The position numbers were made by a program, and so were the translations under genes. From the NCBI GenBank assembly GCA_902567495.1, contig CACFMO010000006.1, positions 1-64,000 of the forward strand: a stretch of 64,000 nt of DNA. Direction: 5' to 3'. Source of the stretch: an uncultured Pelagibacteraceae bacterium. Lineage in GTDB: Bacteria > Pseudomonadota > Alphaproteobacteria > Pelagibacterales > Pelagibacteraceae. Below, piece after piece: positions 54,960-64,000 of the stretch (position 1 is its first letter; every line of letters begins with the position of its first letter). Below the pieces are notes generated by a model that searched no databases, was not told where the DNA came from, and worked only from the letters and a program-made list of their open reading frames with translations.

Positions 54960-55757
54960 TTATTCCCCCATATTTATCAAGGTGCCTCTTACTCTAGCAC
55001 CAAAATATGCCATATAAAAAATTATTACACCAAAAACAAAATAGGCAATAGAAATTAAAATGGAAATGAATATTTCAAAATAATTAACTGTTCCATTTAA
55101 AAGTATATTTCTCATTTCTTCAAAAACATGAACAAGCGGAAGTCCTTTAGCTATTATTTGTAAAGACAAAGGCAGTATTTCTACCGGGTAATATATACAA
55201 CCCAAAGGAGCTAAAAAAAATAAGCTTGCCCAAGCAATATTTTCAAATGAAGGGCCAAATCGCAAAAGTCCTGCGGTGACCAAAAGTCCAAGCGTCACAC
55301 CAAAAATATACAAACTGAATAACAATGCTAACAGTGGTAAACCTATTTTAAAAACTGAGACGCCAAACAAAGGTATGGCCAATAATGCTGCTGGAATTAG
55401 TCCTATTAAAGATCTAAACACCGCAGTGATTGTAAGCGATGCTATCATTTCACTTAATTTTATCGGAGCTATAAATAAATTTGTAAAATTTCTACTCCAA
55501 ATTTCTTCAAGAAACATAATATTGTAACTAATACTTACCCTAAATAAAAAATCGTATAGAATCGCTGCTGTTAATATTATCCCTACTGTATTACTGTAAT
55601 ACTCAGAATTTAAAGTAAAAAATTTCGATATAAATCCCCATAAAAATATTTGGACTGTTGGCCAATATATTAAGTCTATAATTCTCGGTAAAGAATTACT
55701 TATCAAGTAAACATGTCTTAAACATAAAGCATAGATTTTATGCCACCTCATCTTCAC
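54960..55757 (-). CDS. ABC-2 type exporter permease
   Basis: 265 residues with six hydrophobic segments and the ABC-2 signature near the C terminus (FLAPLGCIYYPVEILPLSLQ near 182-201, then HVFEEMRNILLNG). It forms the membrane part of an exporter with the ATPase encoded just upstream, overlapping it by 20 nt. Related permeases export drugs, Nod factors or polysaccharides; the adjoining glycosyltransferase favours a glycan or glycolipid but does not prove it. It ends 3 nt before the GT17 gene. Confidence 0.8.
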   Translation of the reverse strand: MKMRWHKIYALCLRHVYLISNSLPRIIDLIYWPTVQIFLWGFISKFFTLNSEYYSNTVGIILTAAILYDFLFRVSISYNIMFLEEIWSRNFTNLFIAPIKLSEMIASLTITAVFRSLIGLIPAALLAIPLFGVSVFKIGLPLLALLFSLYIFGVTLGLLVTAGLLRFGPSFENIAWASLFFLAPLGCIYYPVEILPLSLQIIAKGLPLVHVFEEMRNILLNGTVNYFEIFISILISIAYFVFGVIIFYMAYFGARVRGTLINMGE

Positions 55758-56472
55758 TCCTTACTATTTTTAAAAACGTTTCTTCTAGATTTGCTCGACC
55801 ATGTCTATTTATTATCTCTTTACTGGTTCCTTGATCAATAATTTTCCCTTTTTTCATCATTATAACACTGTCACAAAGTCTCTCTACTTCAGCCATATTA
55901 TGAGAAGCTAAAAGTATAGTTACTTTATTTTTAGATTTGTATGTTTGAACATAAGATCTAACATAATCACCAATATCTGGATCAAGACTTGCGGTCGGCT
56001 CATCTAATAGAAGAATTTCAGGTTTGTTAATAAGTGACTTAGCAAGTGACACTCTATTTTTTTGTCCTGAGGATAACTCACCAGTTTTTTTATTTATAAA
56101 ATCTTTAAGATTTAAGTCTTCAGCCAATTCATCTATTCTAAGAGATAAGTCGTTTACCCCGTAAAGCCTACCATAGATTTGGAGATTTTGTTTTACACTA
56201 AGTTTCTTAGGTAGTTCTACGTAGGGCGATGCAAAATTCATAATGCTTAAAAGTTTATTTCTTTCAAATGTATTTATATTTTTATTTTGTATAATAATAT
56301 CGCCTGTCGTTGGCTTTATTAATCCAAGCATCATTCCTATTGATGTAGTTTTTCCACAACCATTAGGACCAAGTAATCCAATTGTTTTATTTACACCTAT
56401 GGTGAAATTTATATTTTTTACTGCATAAACTTCATTAAATTTTTTTGATAAATTTTTAATTTCTATGGACAT
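55738..56472 (-). CDS. ABC transporter ATP-binding protein (ABC-2 exporter)
   Basis: 244 residues: Walker A GPNGCGKTT near 35-43, signature LSSGQKNR, Walker B ILLLDEPTASLDPD and the switch histidine in LLASHNM. Pattern and C terminus are of the DrrA/CcmA-like exporter class. It pairs with the downstream permease (20-nt overlap). It begins directly after the tsaC stop, so a tsaC-ABC-GT17 transcript toward tRNA-Arg is likely. Confidence 0.86.
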   Translation of the reverse strand: MSIEIKNLSKKFNEVYAVKNINFTIGVNKTIGLLGPNGCGKTTSIGMMLGLIKPTTGDIIIQNKNINTFERNKLLSIMNFASPYVELPKKLSVKQNLQIYGRLYGVNDLSLRIDELAEDLNLKDFINKKTGELSSGQKNRVSLAKSLINKPEILLLDEPTASLDPDIGDYVRSYVQTYKSKNKVTILLASHNMAEVERLCDSVIMMKKGKIIDQGTSKEIINRHGRANLEETFLKIVRSEDEVA

Positions 56473-57414
56473 TTAATTTGATGCCTTCTTTAATCTATCA
56501 TTGATCGCAATTCCAATACTTTTATTTGGAATCTTAACCACATTAATTTTTTTATATTTCAATTTTTTTATCTTTCTTAAGACTTTATATAAATTTTTGG
56601 CTGCTTCTTTAAGATTACTTTTTTTACTCAAATTAAACATATTTTTTTTCATCTTATACTTTTTTCCAAAAACAATGAATGCGGCCTTATAATCAGGTTT
56701 AATTGAATTAAGCTTAATTGGTATTCCTGGCGAATAATGTTTTTTATGCATACCAGGTGAAATCACAAATTTAGATTTAGCTACATTTGCGACTTTTTTT
56801 CTTAATATCTTTTCAATTTGAATATAACTTATTGCTCCCGGTCTCAAAATTGTAGGTTTACCGCTCAAATTTATAACAGTCGACTCTAGTCCAATTGCTG
56901 ATTTTCCACCATTTAAAATAAATTTAATTTTATTTTTGAATTCGTCAACTACATCTGATGGTTCTGTTGGACTTACCCCAGTAGAAATATTTGCACTTGG
57001 TATTGCTAAAGGGAAAGTTAATTTTTTTAATAAAGACCTAATAATTTTATTTTTTGGAAATCTCACTGCAATAGTTTTTAATTTCGCATTAGCAAATTTT
57101 GAAACTTTTGATTTTTCTTTCTTTTTTAAAATGTATGTAAGAGGTCCAGGAGAAAATTTTTTATAAAGTTTTAAAAAATTTTTATCATATTCCGCATCTC
57201 TTTTAAGCAGGTCTAAATTATAATAATGAATAATAAGTGGATTTTTTTGAGGTCTCTTCTTTAAACTATATATTCTCTTAACTGATTTATGAGAATAAGC
57301 ATTTCCTGCCAACCCATATACGGTTTCTGTCGGTAATGCTAAAATTTGGTTTTTTTCTAAAATTCTTTTTGCCTTATTAAGGTTGTAAAAAGTATTTTTA
57401 TAGATATTTTTCAT
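56473..57414 (-). CDS. tsaC: Threonylcarbamoyl-AMP synthase, Sua5 type
   Basis: 313 residues. The YrdC domain (about 10-200) shows LALPTETVYGLAGNAYS, IYSLKKRPQKNPLIIHY and KLTFPLAIPSANISTGVSPT; the rest is the Sua5 C-terminal domain with the linker SPGMHKKHYSPGIPI. It makes threonylcarbamoyl-AMP for t6A in tRNAs reading ANN codons. The long Sua5 form is usual in alphaproteobacteria. Its start lies only 21 nt from the divergent xseB start, so both promoters must overlap neighbouring genes. Confidence 0.92.
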   Translation of the reverse strand: MKNIYKNTFYNLNKAKRILEKNQILALPTETVYGLAGNAYSHKSVKRIYSLKKRPQKNPLIIHYYNLDLLKRDAEYDKNFLKLYKKFSPGPLTYILKKKEKSKVSKFANAKLKTIAVRFPKNKIIRSLLKKLTFPLAIPSANISTGVSPTEPSDVVDEFKNKIKFILNGGKSAIGLESTVINLSGKPTILRPGAISYIQIEKILRKKVANVAKSKFVISPGMHKKHYSPGIPIKLNSIKPDYKAAFIVFGKKYKMKKNMFNLSKKSNLKEAAKNLYKVLRKIKKLKYKKINVVKIPNKSIGIAINDRLKKASN

Positions 57415-57435
57415 ATTAAGATTATTATAAGTTTA

Positions 57436-57651
57436 ATGAAAATCAAAAATATTCCACCTGACATTAAAAGTAAATCAATAAACGAAGCTAAAATTGAAAT
57501 ATTGGATATTTTAAAAAGATTAGAGGATAATGGAATAGATTTAGAGAATTCAAAGAAAGATTATGAAAGATTACTGTTATTGAATAATCATGTAGATAAC
57601 GTTTTTAAGGAAAAACTAAATAAAATACATGCGATGGGTAAAAAAAAATAA
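57436..57651 (+). CDS. xseB: Exodeoxyribonuclease VII small subunit
   Basis: 71 residues: an antiparallel helical hairpin with SINEAKIEILDILKRLEDNGIDLENS-like family features (key A-x-x-E-L-x-x-I-x-x-x-L-E spacing, then a DLE-SKKDYERLLLL helix). XseB assembles on XseA to form exonuclease VII. The order xseB-ispA-dxs is widespread. It ends 12 nt before the ATG at 57664 that should begin ispA. Confidence 0.85.
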   Translation: MKIKNIPPDIKSKSINEAKIEILDILKRLEDNGIDLENSKKDYERLLLLNNHVDNVFKEKLNKIHAMGKKK

Positions 57652-57663
57652 TTAATCGTTTTA

Positions 57664-57759
57664 ATGCTTAAAAATATCAAACAAAATGCAAAGATTGTAG
57701 ATATATTTATAAAAAATATTTCAATACACAAAAGTATTCAGAGCTCGTCCCTGTTATGA
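57664..57759 (+). other. 5' part of ispA in the wrong frame (31 codons before a TGA)
   Basis: The ATG at 57664 begins MLKNIKQNAKIVDIFIK, which matches the first helix of farnesyl diphosphate synthases, but the frame ends at the TGA at 57757-57759. Reading one base back at the A run 57711-57716 continues as KYFNTQKYSELVPV and runs straight into the [11 protein letters not shown] of the main reading frame. So the N terminus and the body of ispA are in different frames. Confidence 0.75.
57711..57738 (+). other. A-run and possible -1 slippery site in ispA
   Basis: In the frame of the 57664 ATG the codons ATA AAA AAT place the heptamer A-AAA-AAT at 57711-57717, the X-XXY-YYZ form used in -1 frameshifting. 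A weak 5-bp stem (AATAC 57723-57727 with GTATT 57734-57738) begins 5 nt later. A missing A in the run would produce the same picture. Confidence 0.4.
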
Positions 57760-58535
57760 AATATGGCACTTTATTTGGCGGAAAAAAAATTAGATCAACA
57801 ATCATTTTTAATACATCAAAAATTTTTAATATTAGATCTAATCAAATAATTAATTTATGTGCTGCTGTAGAGTGTATACATTCGTACTCCTTAATTCATG
57901 ACGACTTACCGTGCATGGATAACGACACATTAAGGCGAGGAAAACCATCAACACACATCAAATTTGGAGAGTCAACAGCGATACTTGCTGGTAACTCTTT
58001 GCTTACATTAGCTTTTGAAATAATAGCGGATAAAAAATTTAATGTAGATACAACTGTTAAATTAAATCTTATAAAAAAATTATCTGAATGTGCTGGTCAT
58101 GTTGGTATTGCAGGAGGTCAATTTTTAGATCTTAATTACGAAAAAAAGAAAATTAATTTTAAAAAAATCATCAATATGCAGAGAAAAAAAACAGGAAAAT
58201 TATTTGAATTTTGTTGTTTAGCACCGGCAATTATAGCCAAAAAAAGTATTAAGACACAAAAAGAAATGAGCATGGTTGGGGCGGAATTAGGATTATTGTT
58301 TCAAATTGCAGATGATCTTTTAGACATAAAAGGAAATAAAAAAAATACAGGCAAACCAGTTAAGAAAGACAAAAAAAAGGGGAAATCCACATTAATTAAA
58401 TTATTTGGTTATGAAAAAACTTTAGGGTTTGCTTTGGATAGAAAAAAGATGATAATAAATAAATTAAAAAAATATGGAAAAAAATCAAATAAGTTAATTG
58501 AGGTATCAGATTTTATATTAAATAGAAGTTTTTAA
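57756..58535 (+). CDS. ispA: Farnesyl/geranyl diphosphate synthase, main reading frame
   Basis: 259 residues from the ATG at 57756: GGKKIRS near 7-13 binds isopentenyl diphosphate, [11 protein letters not shown] near 47-57 is the first aspartate-rich motif and QIADDLLD near 186-193 the second. It chains C5 units to farnesyl diphosphate, feeding IspB (62194-63207). With the upstream 31 codons (frame-corrected) it would be about 290 residues, the normal IspA length; from 57756 alone it lacks the first helix. ATG overlaps the TGA of the upstream fragment (ATGA), so reinitiation is also possible. dxs starts in the last base of its stop. Confidence 0.88.
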   Translation: MKYGTLFGGKKIRSTIIFNTSKIFNIRSNQIINLCAAVECIHSYSLIHDDLPCMDNDTLRRGKPSTHIKFGESTAILAGNSLLTLAFEIIADKKFNVDTTVKLNLIKKLSECAGHVGIAGGQFLDLNYEKKKINFKKIINMQRKKTGKLFEFCCLAPAIIAKKSIKTQKEMSMVGAELGLLFQIADDLLDIKGNKKNTGKPVKKDKKKGKSTLIKLFGYEKTLGFALDRKKMIINKLKKYGKKSNKLIEVSDFILNRSF

Positions 58536-60451
58536 TGAAAAATGAATTATTAGATAATATTAATTATCCCTCAGATTTAAGGAAACTTAGTAAAAATCAA
58601 TTAGATCAAGTTTCAAAAGAATTGAGATCTGAACTTATTAATGTTGTATCCGAAACCGGAGGTCATCTAGGAGCAGGTCTAGGCGTGGTAGAGCTTACTG
58701 TTGCTTTGCACTATGTTTTTAATACTCCAAAAGACAAATTAGTTTGGGATGTTGGCCATCAATGCTACCCACACAAATTAATTACAGGAAGACGAGACAG
58801 AATAAGAACATTAAGAAAAGGCGGTGGGCTTTCAGGATTTACTAAAAGATCGGAAAGTGAATATGATCCATTCGGAGCAGCACATAGTTCTACATCTATA
58901 TCATCAACTCTTGGTATGGCTACAGCTAAGAAGCTTTCTAATGATAAAAATAATGTTGTTGCTGTTATAGGTGATGGAGCAATGAGTGCAGGAATGGCCT
59001 ATGAGGCAATGAATAATGCCGGAGCGATGAAATCTAAATTGATAGTTGTTCTTAATGATAATGATATGTCTATTGCACCACCGGTTGGTGCGATGAGCAA
59101 ATATCTTGCAAGACTTTTGTCTGGAAAAATATATTTCAGTTTCCGTGAAACCATAAAATTAATACTTTCAGCATTTTCAAGAAGATTTTCAAAAAGCGCG
59201 GGGAAAGCGGAGGATTTACTTAGAAGTGCAGTGACAGGTGGAACATTATTCAGCCAACTTGGGTTTTATTATATAGGTCCCATTGATGGACATGATGTAA
59301 ACAACTTAGTTACAATTTTAGAGAACGCAAAAAATTCAAATCATCAAGGTCCAATATTAATACATGCAATTACCAAAAAGGGTAAAGGATACAAACCCGC
59401 TGAAGAGTCGGGAGATAAATATCATGGGGTATCAAAATTTGACGTTTTAACTGGTAAACAAGCAAAAGGTAAATCAGCAGGACCTTCTTATACAAAGGTT
59501 TTTGCAAATACCTTAATTAAACATGCTCAGAATGATACTAAAATTGTAGCAATTACCGGTGCAATGCCATCGGGAACTGGACTAGATCTTTTTCAAAAAA
59601 AGTTTCCTGACAGGATGTTTGATGTTGGCATAGCCGAACAACACGGAGTAACTTTCGCTGCTGGATTAGCTACCGAAGGATACAAACCCTATGCTGCTAT
59701 TTACTCAACTTTTTTACAAAGGGCTTATGATCAGGTTGTTCATGATGTTGCAATACAATCTTTACCAGTTAGATTTGCCATAGATAGAGCAGGCTTAGTC
59801 GGCTCAGACGGAGCAACTCATGCTGGATCATTTGATACTACATACCTTTCTACTCTACCAAATTTTGTTGTAATGGCAGCAAGCGACGAGGCTGAATTAG
59901 TAAGAATGATAAATACATCAGTAAACATAAATGATAGGCCATCAGCCTTCAGATATCCTAGGGGAAGTGGTTTTGGTGTAGTATTACCTGATATCAATGA
60001 AACTATCGAAATTGGTAAAGGTAGAATTATTTCGTCTGGAAAACATTTGGCAATTCTTAATTTTGGAGCAAGGATGAATGAATGCAAAAAAGCTGCCACA
60101 ACTTTAAATAAGAAAGGAATTTTTGTGACAATTTTTGACGCAAGATTTGCAAAACCTTTAGATGAAAAACAAATTCTGGAATTAGCTTCAAACCATGAAG
60201 CTGTTTTGACAATTGAAGAAGGTTCCATAGGTGGTTTTGGATCTCATGTTTCAAATCTTTTATCTGAAAGAGGATTTTTTGATAAAGGATTGAAATTTAG
60301 ATCTATGATTTTACCTGATAAATTTTTAGATCAAGATACACCTGATAACATGTACAAAACAGCAGGATTAGACAGTAACAGTATTGTTGAGAAAATCGAA
60401 AGTATTTTAAATTCTAACGTGGTTATTGCAAAAAATAAAAACTTATCTTAA
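58535..60451 (+). CDS. dxs: 1-deoxy-D-xylulose-5-phosphate synthase
   Basis: 638 residues, full length. [21 protein letters not shown] near 42-62, [17 protein letters not shown] near 75-91, the thiamine-diphosphate motif [18 protein letters not shown] near 148-165, the catalytic-glutamate region [16 protein letters not shown] near 366-381 and [15 protein letters not shown] near 415 are all there. First enzyme of the MEP isoprenoid pathway, next to ispA as in E. coli. It converges with aroC, overlapping by 4 nt. Confidence 0.95.
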   Translation: MKNELLDNINYPSDLRKLSKNQLDQVSKELRSELINVVSETGGHLGAGLGVVELTVALHYVFNTPKDKLVWDVGHQCYPHKLITGRRDRIRTLRKGGGLSGFTKRSESEYDPFGAAHSSTSISSTLGMATAKKLSNDKNNVVAVIGDGAMSAGMAYEAMNNAGAMKSKLIVVLNDNDMSIAPPVGAMSKYLARLLSGKIYFSFRETIKLILSAFSRRFSKSAGKAEDLLRSAVTGGTLFSQLGFYYIGPIDGHDVNNLVTILENAKNSNHQGPILIHAITKKGKGYKPAEESGDKYHGVSKFDVLTGKQAKGKSAGPSYTKVFANTLIKHAQNDTKIVAITGAMPSGTGLDLFQKKFPDRMFDVGIAEQHGVTFAAGLATEGYKPYAAIYSTFLQRAYDQVVHDVAIQSLPVRFAIDRAGLVGSDGATHAGSFDTTYLSTLPNFVVMAASDEAELVRMINTSVNINDRPSAFRYPRGSGFGVVLPDINETIEIGKGRIISSGKHLAILNFGARMNECKKAATTLNKKGIFVTIFDARFAKPLDEKQILELASNHEAVLTIEEGSIGGFGSHVSNLLSERGFFDKGLKFRSMILPDKFLDQDTPDNMYKTAGLDSNSIVEKIESILNSNVVIAKNKNLS

Positions 60452-61530
60452 CCACATTGAGCTCTATTCATTAAAAAGTGGTCTAGCAACACGCATGAAA
60501 GCATAGCTTCACCAATAGGAACAGCTCTTATACCAACACAAGGATCATGACGGCCTCTGACAGATATTTTTGTATTTTTACCTTTTTTATCAATTGTTTC
60601 TCTACTATTAATTATTGACGAAGTTGGTTTTACAGCAAATGAAGCAATTATTTCCTGCCCTGAGGAAATACCACCAAGTATTCCTCCAGCATTATTACTT
60701 TTAAATTTAGCCTTTCCAGATTTAGATCTCATTTCATCAGAATTTTCTTCCCCTGATAAATATGCAGCACCCATGCCTGCACCGATATTTACTCCTTTAA
60801 CGGCATTAATACTCATTAAAGCACCTGCTATGTCAGTATCAAGTTTAGAGTAAATCGGTGCACCAAGTCCTGCAGGTATACCATTTGCTCTTAGCTCAAT
60901 TATAGCACCACATGATGAACCAGATTTTCTTACTGCCATCAAATATTTTTCCCAAAGTTTTACTGATTTTTTATCAGGGCAAAAAAATGGGTTTTTTCTT
61001 ATTTCTTTATTATTCCAATTTTTTCTATCACAGCCCATTAATCCTAACTGTATAACAGCACCGTAAACACTAAACTTTTTTCCTAATAAATTTTTTAATA
61101 CTATTCTAGCTATAGCACCAGCAGCAACTCTTGAGGCTGTTTCTCTTGCAGACTGTCTGCCTCCTCCTCTAAAATCTCTTATTCCATATTTTTTAAAATA
61201 TGTGAAATCAGCATGGCCTGGTCTAAACTTATTTTTTATCGACTCATAATCTCTAGATCTTTTATCTTCGTTTCTTATTAATATTGAAATAGGAGTTCCC
61301 GTAGACTTTCCATCAAACACACCAGACAAAATTTCTATTTTATCCGACTCTTTCCTTTGAGATACAAACTTAGTGTTTCCAGGTCTTCTACGATCCATAT
61401 CTATCTGTATTTCCTTCTCAGAAATTGGGATATTTGGAGGACAACCGTCGATAATACAGCCTATAGCTGGACCATGTGACTCACCCCAAGTCGTAAATCT
61501 AAATATTTTTCCAAAAGTATTAAAAGACAT
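60448..61530 (-). CDS. aroC: Chorismate synthase
   Basis: 360 residues. Start [20 protein letters not shown] with the first signature [14 protein letters not shown], then [50 protein letters not shown] (the FMN and substrate basic region) and the C-terminal [18 protein letters not shown]. It makes chorismate from EPSP using reduced FMN. Length and motifs are normal. It is divergent from pdxH with a 34-nt gap. Confidence 0.95.
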   Translation of the reverse strand: MSFNTFGKIFRFTTWGESHGPAIGCIIDGCPPNIPISEKEIQIDMDRRRPGNTKFVSQRKESDKIEILSGVFDGKSTGTPISILIRNEDKRSRDYESIKNKFRPGHADFTYFKKYGIRDFRGGGRQSARETASRVAAGAIARIVLKNLLGKKFSVYGAVIQLGLMGCDRKNWNNKEIRKNPFFCPDKKSVKLWEKYLMAVRKSGSSCGAIIELRANGIPAGLGAPIYSKLDTDIAGALMSINAVKGVNIGAGMGAAYLSGEENSDEMRSKSGKAKFKSNNAGGILGGISSGQEIIASFAVKPTSSIINSRETIDKKGKNTKISVRGRHDPCVGIRAVPIGEAMLSCVLLDHFLMNRAQCG

Positions 61531-61564
61531 CGATATTTAATGTATAAATTATTTTATATTAATT

Positions 61565-62197
61565 ATGAATCAAAAAAATGGCCAAAATTCGTTAGGACTG
61601 GATAATTGCTTTGGAGATGAGGCGAATCCTATTGTTTTGTTTAAAAATTGGTTCTCTGTCGCCGAAAAAAGTGAAATTAATGATCCAAACGCATTATCAC
61701 TTGCAACTTCAACACCTGATGGAATTCCAAGTGTGAGAATGGTTTTGTTAAAAGGTTATAGTGAGGATGGATTTATTTTCTATACTAATTTTAATAGTAA
61801 AAAAGGAATTGATCTTAAAAAAAATCCTAATGCCTCAATGTGTTTTCATTGGAAAAGTCTTAGAAGACAAATAAGAATTTCTGGTAAAGTAAATGTTGTT
61901 GATGATAAAGTTGCTGATAAATATTATAATTCAAGAGCTTATAGGAGTAGAATAGGTGCGTGGGCATCATCGCAGTCTAGTGTAATGAAAAAAAGAGAAG
62001 AGTTAATTCAAAGGTTTGAAGAATTTAAAAATAAATATCCAGACGAAAATAAAGTCCCTAGACCACCTCACTGGTCAGGTTGGAATCTAAAACCTGAACG
62101 AATTGAGTTTTGGTTGGAAATAAAAAACAGAATTCACGAAAGACTTAACTATAAAAAGGAAAATAACAATTGGGTAAAAGAAATACTTTATCCTTAG
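61565..62197 (+). CDS. pdxH: Pyridoxamine/pyridoxine 5'-phosphate oxidase
   Basis: 210 residues, FMN-dependent oxidase producing pyridoxal phosphate. SVRMVLLKGYSEDGFIFYTNFNSKKG near 60-85 binds FMN and phosphate, RRQIRISGKV near 108 follows, and the C terminus has PPHWSGWNLKPERIEFW and RIHERLNY, the usual PLP-site block. It lets the cell use vitamers from outside. It is a single gene between two leftward genes and overlaps ispB by 4 nt at the stops. Confidence 0.94.
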   Translation: MNQKNGQNSLGLDNCFGDEANPIVLFKNWFSVAEKSEINDPNALSLATSTPDGIPSVRMVLLKGYSEDGFIFYTNFNSKKGIDLKKNPNASMCFHWKSLRRQIRISGKVNVVDDKVADKYYNSRAYRSRIGAWASSQSSVMKKREELIQRFEEFKNKYPDENKVPRPPHWSGWNLKPERIEFWLEIKNRIHERLNYKKENNNWVKEILYP

Positions 62198-63207
62198 AAA
62201 GATCTATTAAGGCTAAAAGTGGTTAGGTTTTGTAAAATATTTTTTTCTTCTGAATTTTCGAAGATACCCAAAGCATCGTAAGAAACATTTACAAAGTATT
62301 CTGCTCTTTTAAAAGTTGCCTCTAATGCTTTATACTTTTTAATTAATCTTTGAGTCTCTTCAAAATCTTTTTTATTCCTAATGTCTTTTTTGAAAATATT
62401 AATTAAAAATGTTCTCTCCATAGAATTGGCTTTTTGATATACTATTATAACTGGTAGAGTAACTTTACCTTCAAAAAAATCTTTACCAATTTCTTTTCCA
62501 AATATTTTTTCTTTAGAAAAATAATCTAAAGCATCATCTGCAATTTGAAAAGCCAAACCTAAATTTTTACCATATGACCCTAAAGCATCTTTCTTCTTAA
62601 TATCCAAATTTGACAAACATGCCCCAACTCTTGTAGCAGCTGAAAACAGAGCTGCAGTTTTTAAATTTATAATTTTTAAATAATTTTCTTCTAAAAGGTC
62701 AGCTTCACCTTTGTGTTGAAGCTGCATAACTTCTCCTTGAGCAATTTTAGTTGACGTTGATGAAAGAAGTTTCAATATCTCTAAATTTCCATCTTCAACC
62801 ATCATTTCAAAACATCTACTTAGTAAATAGTCTCCTACCAATATAGAGGATTGATTTCCCCATATGTGATTTGGAGTTTTGTTACCTCTTCGCACTTTAC
62901 TTTGATCAATAACATCATCGTGAAGCAAGGTTGCGCTGTGAATTAGCTCAACACATGCCGCAAGATTTACATCTCTATCCCCCTCTAAATAACCACCTAA
63001 TTTTGAACAACCCATTGTTAGAAGTGCCCTAATTCTTTTGCCACCTGAATCAAGGTGATAATCACTCATTTTTTTTATCAATGTGACATCACTTTTGAGT
63101 TTATTTTTTATAAGTTTTTCAACAGAATCAAGCTTGTCATTTAAGTGGTTTCTTAGATCTAAATAAGCATTGTTTGCAGATTTTTTTAAAGGAATTACTG
63201 AACCCAT
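62194..63207 (-). CDS. ispB: Octaprenyl (polyprenyl) diphosphate synthase
   Basis: 337-residue long-chain trans-prenyltransferase. GGKRIRALL near 53-61, ELIHSATLLHDDVIDQSKVRRG near 88-109 with the first D-D-x-x-D, and GLAFQIADDALDY near 215-227 with the second. It makes the side chain of ubiquinone from farnesyl diphosphate. The residue pattern just before the first aspartate motif (small residues SAT) is that of long-chain enzymes. It is divergent from the partial sppA with a 147-nt gap that shows nothing beyond AT-rich sequence. Confidence 0.92.
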   Translation of the reverse strand: MGSVIPLKKSANNAYLDLRNHLNDKLDSVEKLIKNKLKSDVTLIKKMSDYHLDSGGKRIRALLTMGCSKLGGYLEGDRDVNLAACVELIHSATLLHDDVIDQSKVRRGNKTPNHIWGNQSSILVGDYLLSRCFEMMVEDGNLEILKLLSSTSTKIAQGEVMQLQHKGEADLLEENYLKIINLKTAALFSAATRVGACLSNLDIKKKDALGSYGKNLGLAFQIADDALDYFSKEKIFGKEIGKDFFEGKVTLPVIIVYQKANSMERTFLINIFKKDIRNKKDFEETQRLIKKYKALEATFKRAEYFVNVSYDALGIFENSEEKNILQNLTTFSLNRSF

Positions 63208-63354
63208 AAGTTGTTTATTATATACTTTTCAAAAATTAATTAATTATTATTTTAGACCTCTGTGACGCATGTCAATTTCAACCAAGAGTAGCGTAATTTA
63301 TATTTCAATTTAATTTATGTGCTGATATAAGAATTGTTATTAACCTTTAATCAT

Positions 63355-64000
63355 ATGTTTTCATTTTTTAAAAAAAAAATCATTGTTCCACATATCAGGC
63401 TAGCTGGAGTCATTGGATCAGCTGGACGATTTAGGCAAGGTATAGATTTTTCTGGCCAACAAGAGATTATTAAAAAAGCATTTTCATTTAAAAAAGCTAA
63501 AAGTATAGCAATATCAATAAACTCACCAGGAGGTTCACCAGTTCAATCGCATTTAATTCATGATTACATCAGACAACTTGCAAAAAAAAATAATAAAAAA
63601 GTAATTGTTTTTGCAGAAGATGTTGCAGCTTCAGGCGGTTATCTAATCGCTTGTGCAGGTGATGAAATCTATGCAAACTCTAGTTCAATAGTTGGATCAA
63701 TCGGTGTTATATCAGCATCTTTTGGCTTCCAGGATGCTATCAAAAGAATAGGAGTTCAAAGAAGAGTATATACTGCTGGAAAAAATAAAAGCACTTTGGA
63801 TCCCTTCAAAGAGGAGAAACCTGAAGATATTGAGAGAATTAAAAAATTACAGTTAGAACTACACTCAGACTTCATAAACTTAGTAAAAAAAAGTCGTGGA
63901 TCTAAACTTAAAGATCCAGATAAAAATAATACTTTTACAGGAGAATTTTGGTCAGGTTCAACTTCTTTAAAATTAGGACTTATAGATGGCATTGGAAATG
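63355..64000 (+). CDS. sppA: Signal peptide peptidase SppA/S49 family protease (partial, runs off right edge)
   Basis: The frame opens at the ATG at 63355 and stays open to the end, giving 215 residues. Serine protease S49 features: SINSPGGSP near 54-62, the nucleophile in VAASGGYLIAC (S93) and the general-base lysine in YTAGKNKS (K143), an arrangement of short, SohB-like SppA enzymes. GSIGVISASFGF between them is conserved. No clear signal or membrane helix precedes the domain: the N terminus starts MFSFFKKK and goes straight to the fold. It would cleave remnant signal peptides or small membrane proteins. Confidence 0.9.
   Translation, partial: MFSFFKKKIIVPHIRLAGVIGSAGRFRQGIDFSGQQEIIKKAFSFKKAKSIAISINSPGGSPVQSHLIHDYIRQLAKKNNKKVIVFAEDVAASGGYLIACAGDEIYANSSSIVGSIGVISASFGFQDAIKRIGVQRRVYTAGKNKSTLDPFKEEKPEDIERIKKLQLELHSDFINLVKKSRGSKLKDPDKNNTFTGEFWSGSTSLKLGLIDGIGN

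Noticed and set aside
63208-63354. Regulatory RNA or riboswitch in the 147-nt ispB-sppA gap
   Set aside because: No stable stem or known riboswitch core was found; it is just AT-rich divergent spacing.

Overview
This window looks like chromosome of a SAR11-clade alphaproteobacterium (Pelagibacterales, Candidatus Pelagibacter type). The evidence is the very low GC, near-absence of intergenic space, frequent 1-14 nt gene overlaps, alphaproteobacterial gene orders (zapA-fau; yebC-ruvC-tolQRAB-pal; tkt-pgk-fba; DUF1013-purE) and, most tellingly, a 5S rRNA gene standing alone downstream of a surface-glycan cluster with no 16S or 23S beside it. That detached 5S, parted from 16S-23S by a hypervariable glycan region, is a known SAR11 trait. 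The lineage call is inference; no 16S gene is present to prove it.

Region by region. 1-8.4 kb is the end of a glycan-biosynthesis island: a SIS-domain sugar isomerase, CDP-glucose synthesis and dehydration (RfbF, RfbG), a C-methyltransferase, two tandem paralogous NAD-dependent epimerases and four glycosyltransferases. 8.4-8.8 kb holds tRNA-Val, 5S rRNA with a good candidate promoter of its own, and rpmJ only a few bases after the 5S. 8.8-13.2 kb carries proton-translocating transhydrogenase (pntAA-pntAB-pntB), transaldolase and a PanB-like protein that lacks the metal-binding residues. 13.2-28.2 kb is an accessory catabolic locus. A branched-chain-amino-acid-type ABC transporter is split between two divergent transcripts (livK-livM-livG leftward, livF-livH rightward), and the rightward one runs on into a ketopantoate-reductase-like protein, acyl-CoA synthetase, enoyl-CoA hydratase, enolase-superfamily enzyme, short CitE-like lyase and Gfo/Idh/MocA oxidoreductase; a fumarylacetoacetase/MhpD-family enzyme and a DUF1907 metalloprotein follow. 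This is the best candidate here for an undescribed uptake-and-degradation system.

28.2-36.3 kb, mostly leftward, is housekeeping: initiator tRNA, cold-shock protein, rpsU (apparently with an ATT start), purE, a DUF1013 regulator, rpmE, suhB, efp, thiE, fba, pgk, tkt. 36.4-54 kb, mostly rightward, holds the zapA group, fau, a YmdB-type phosphoesterase, yebC, a phage-type RuvC, the Tol-Pal system with cpoB, tilS, ftsH, folP, glmM, thiD and purA, then rpoH and rluD leftward. After tRNA-Arg come a GT17 glycosyltransferase and an ABC-2 exporter, then tsaC, xseB, ispA, dxs, aroC, pdxH, ispB and a partial sppA at the right edge. ispA appears to be interrupted by a -1 frameshift near its start, at a sequence that also fits a slippery heptamer.

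No insertion sequence, CRISPR array or prophage was seen, and no stretch longer than 300 bases lacks a gene. ThiE and ThiD are both present, which fits the known SAR11 pattern of needing the pyrimidine moiety of thiamine from outside.
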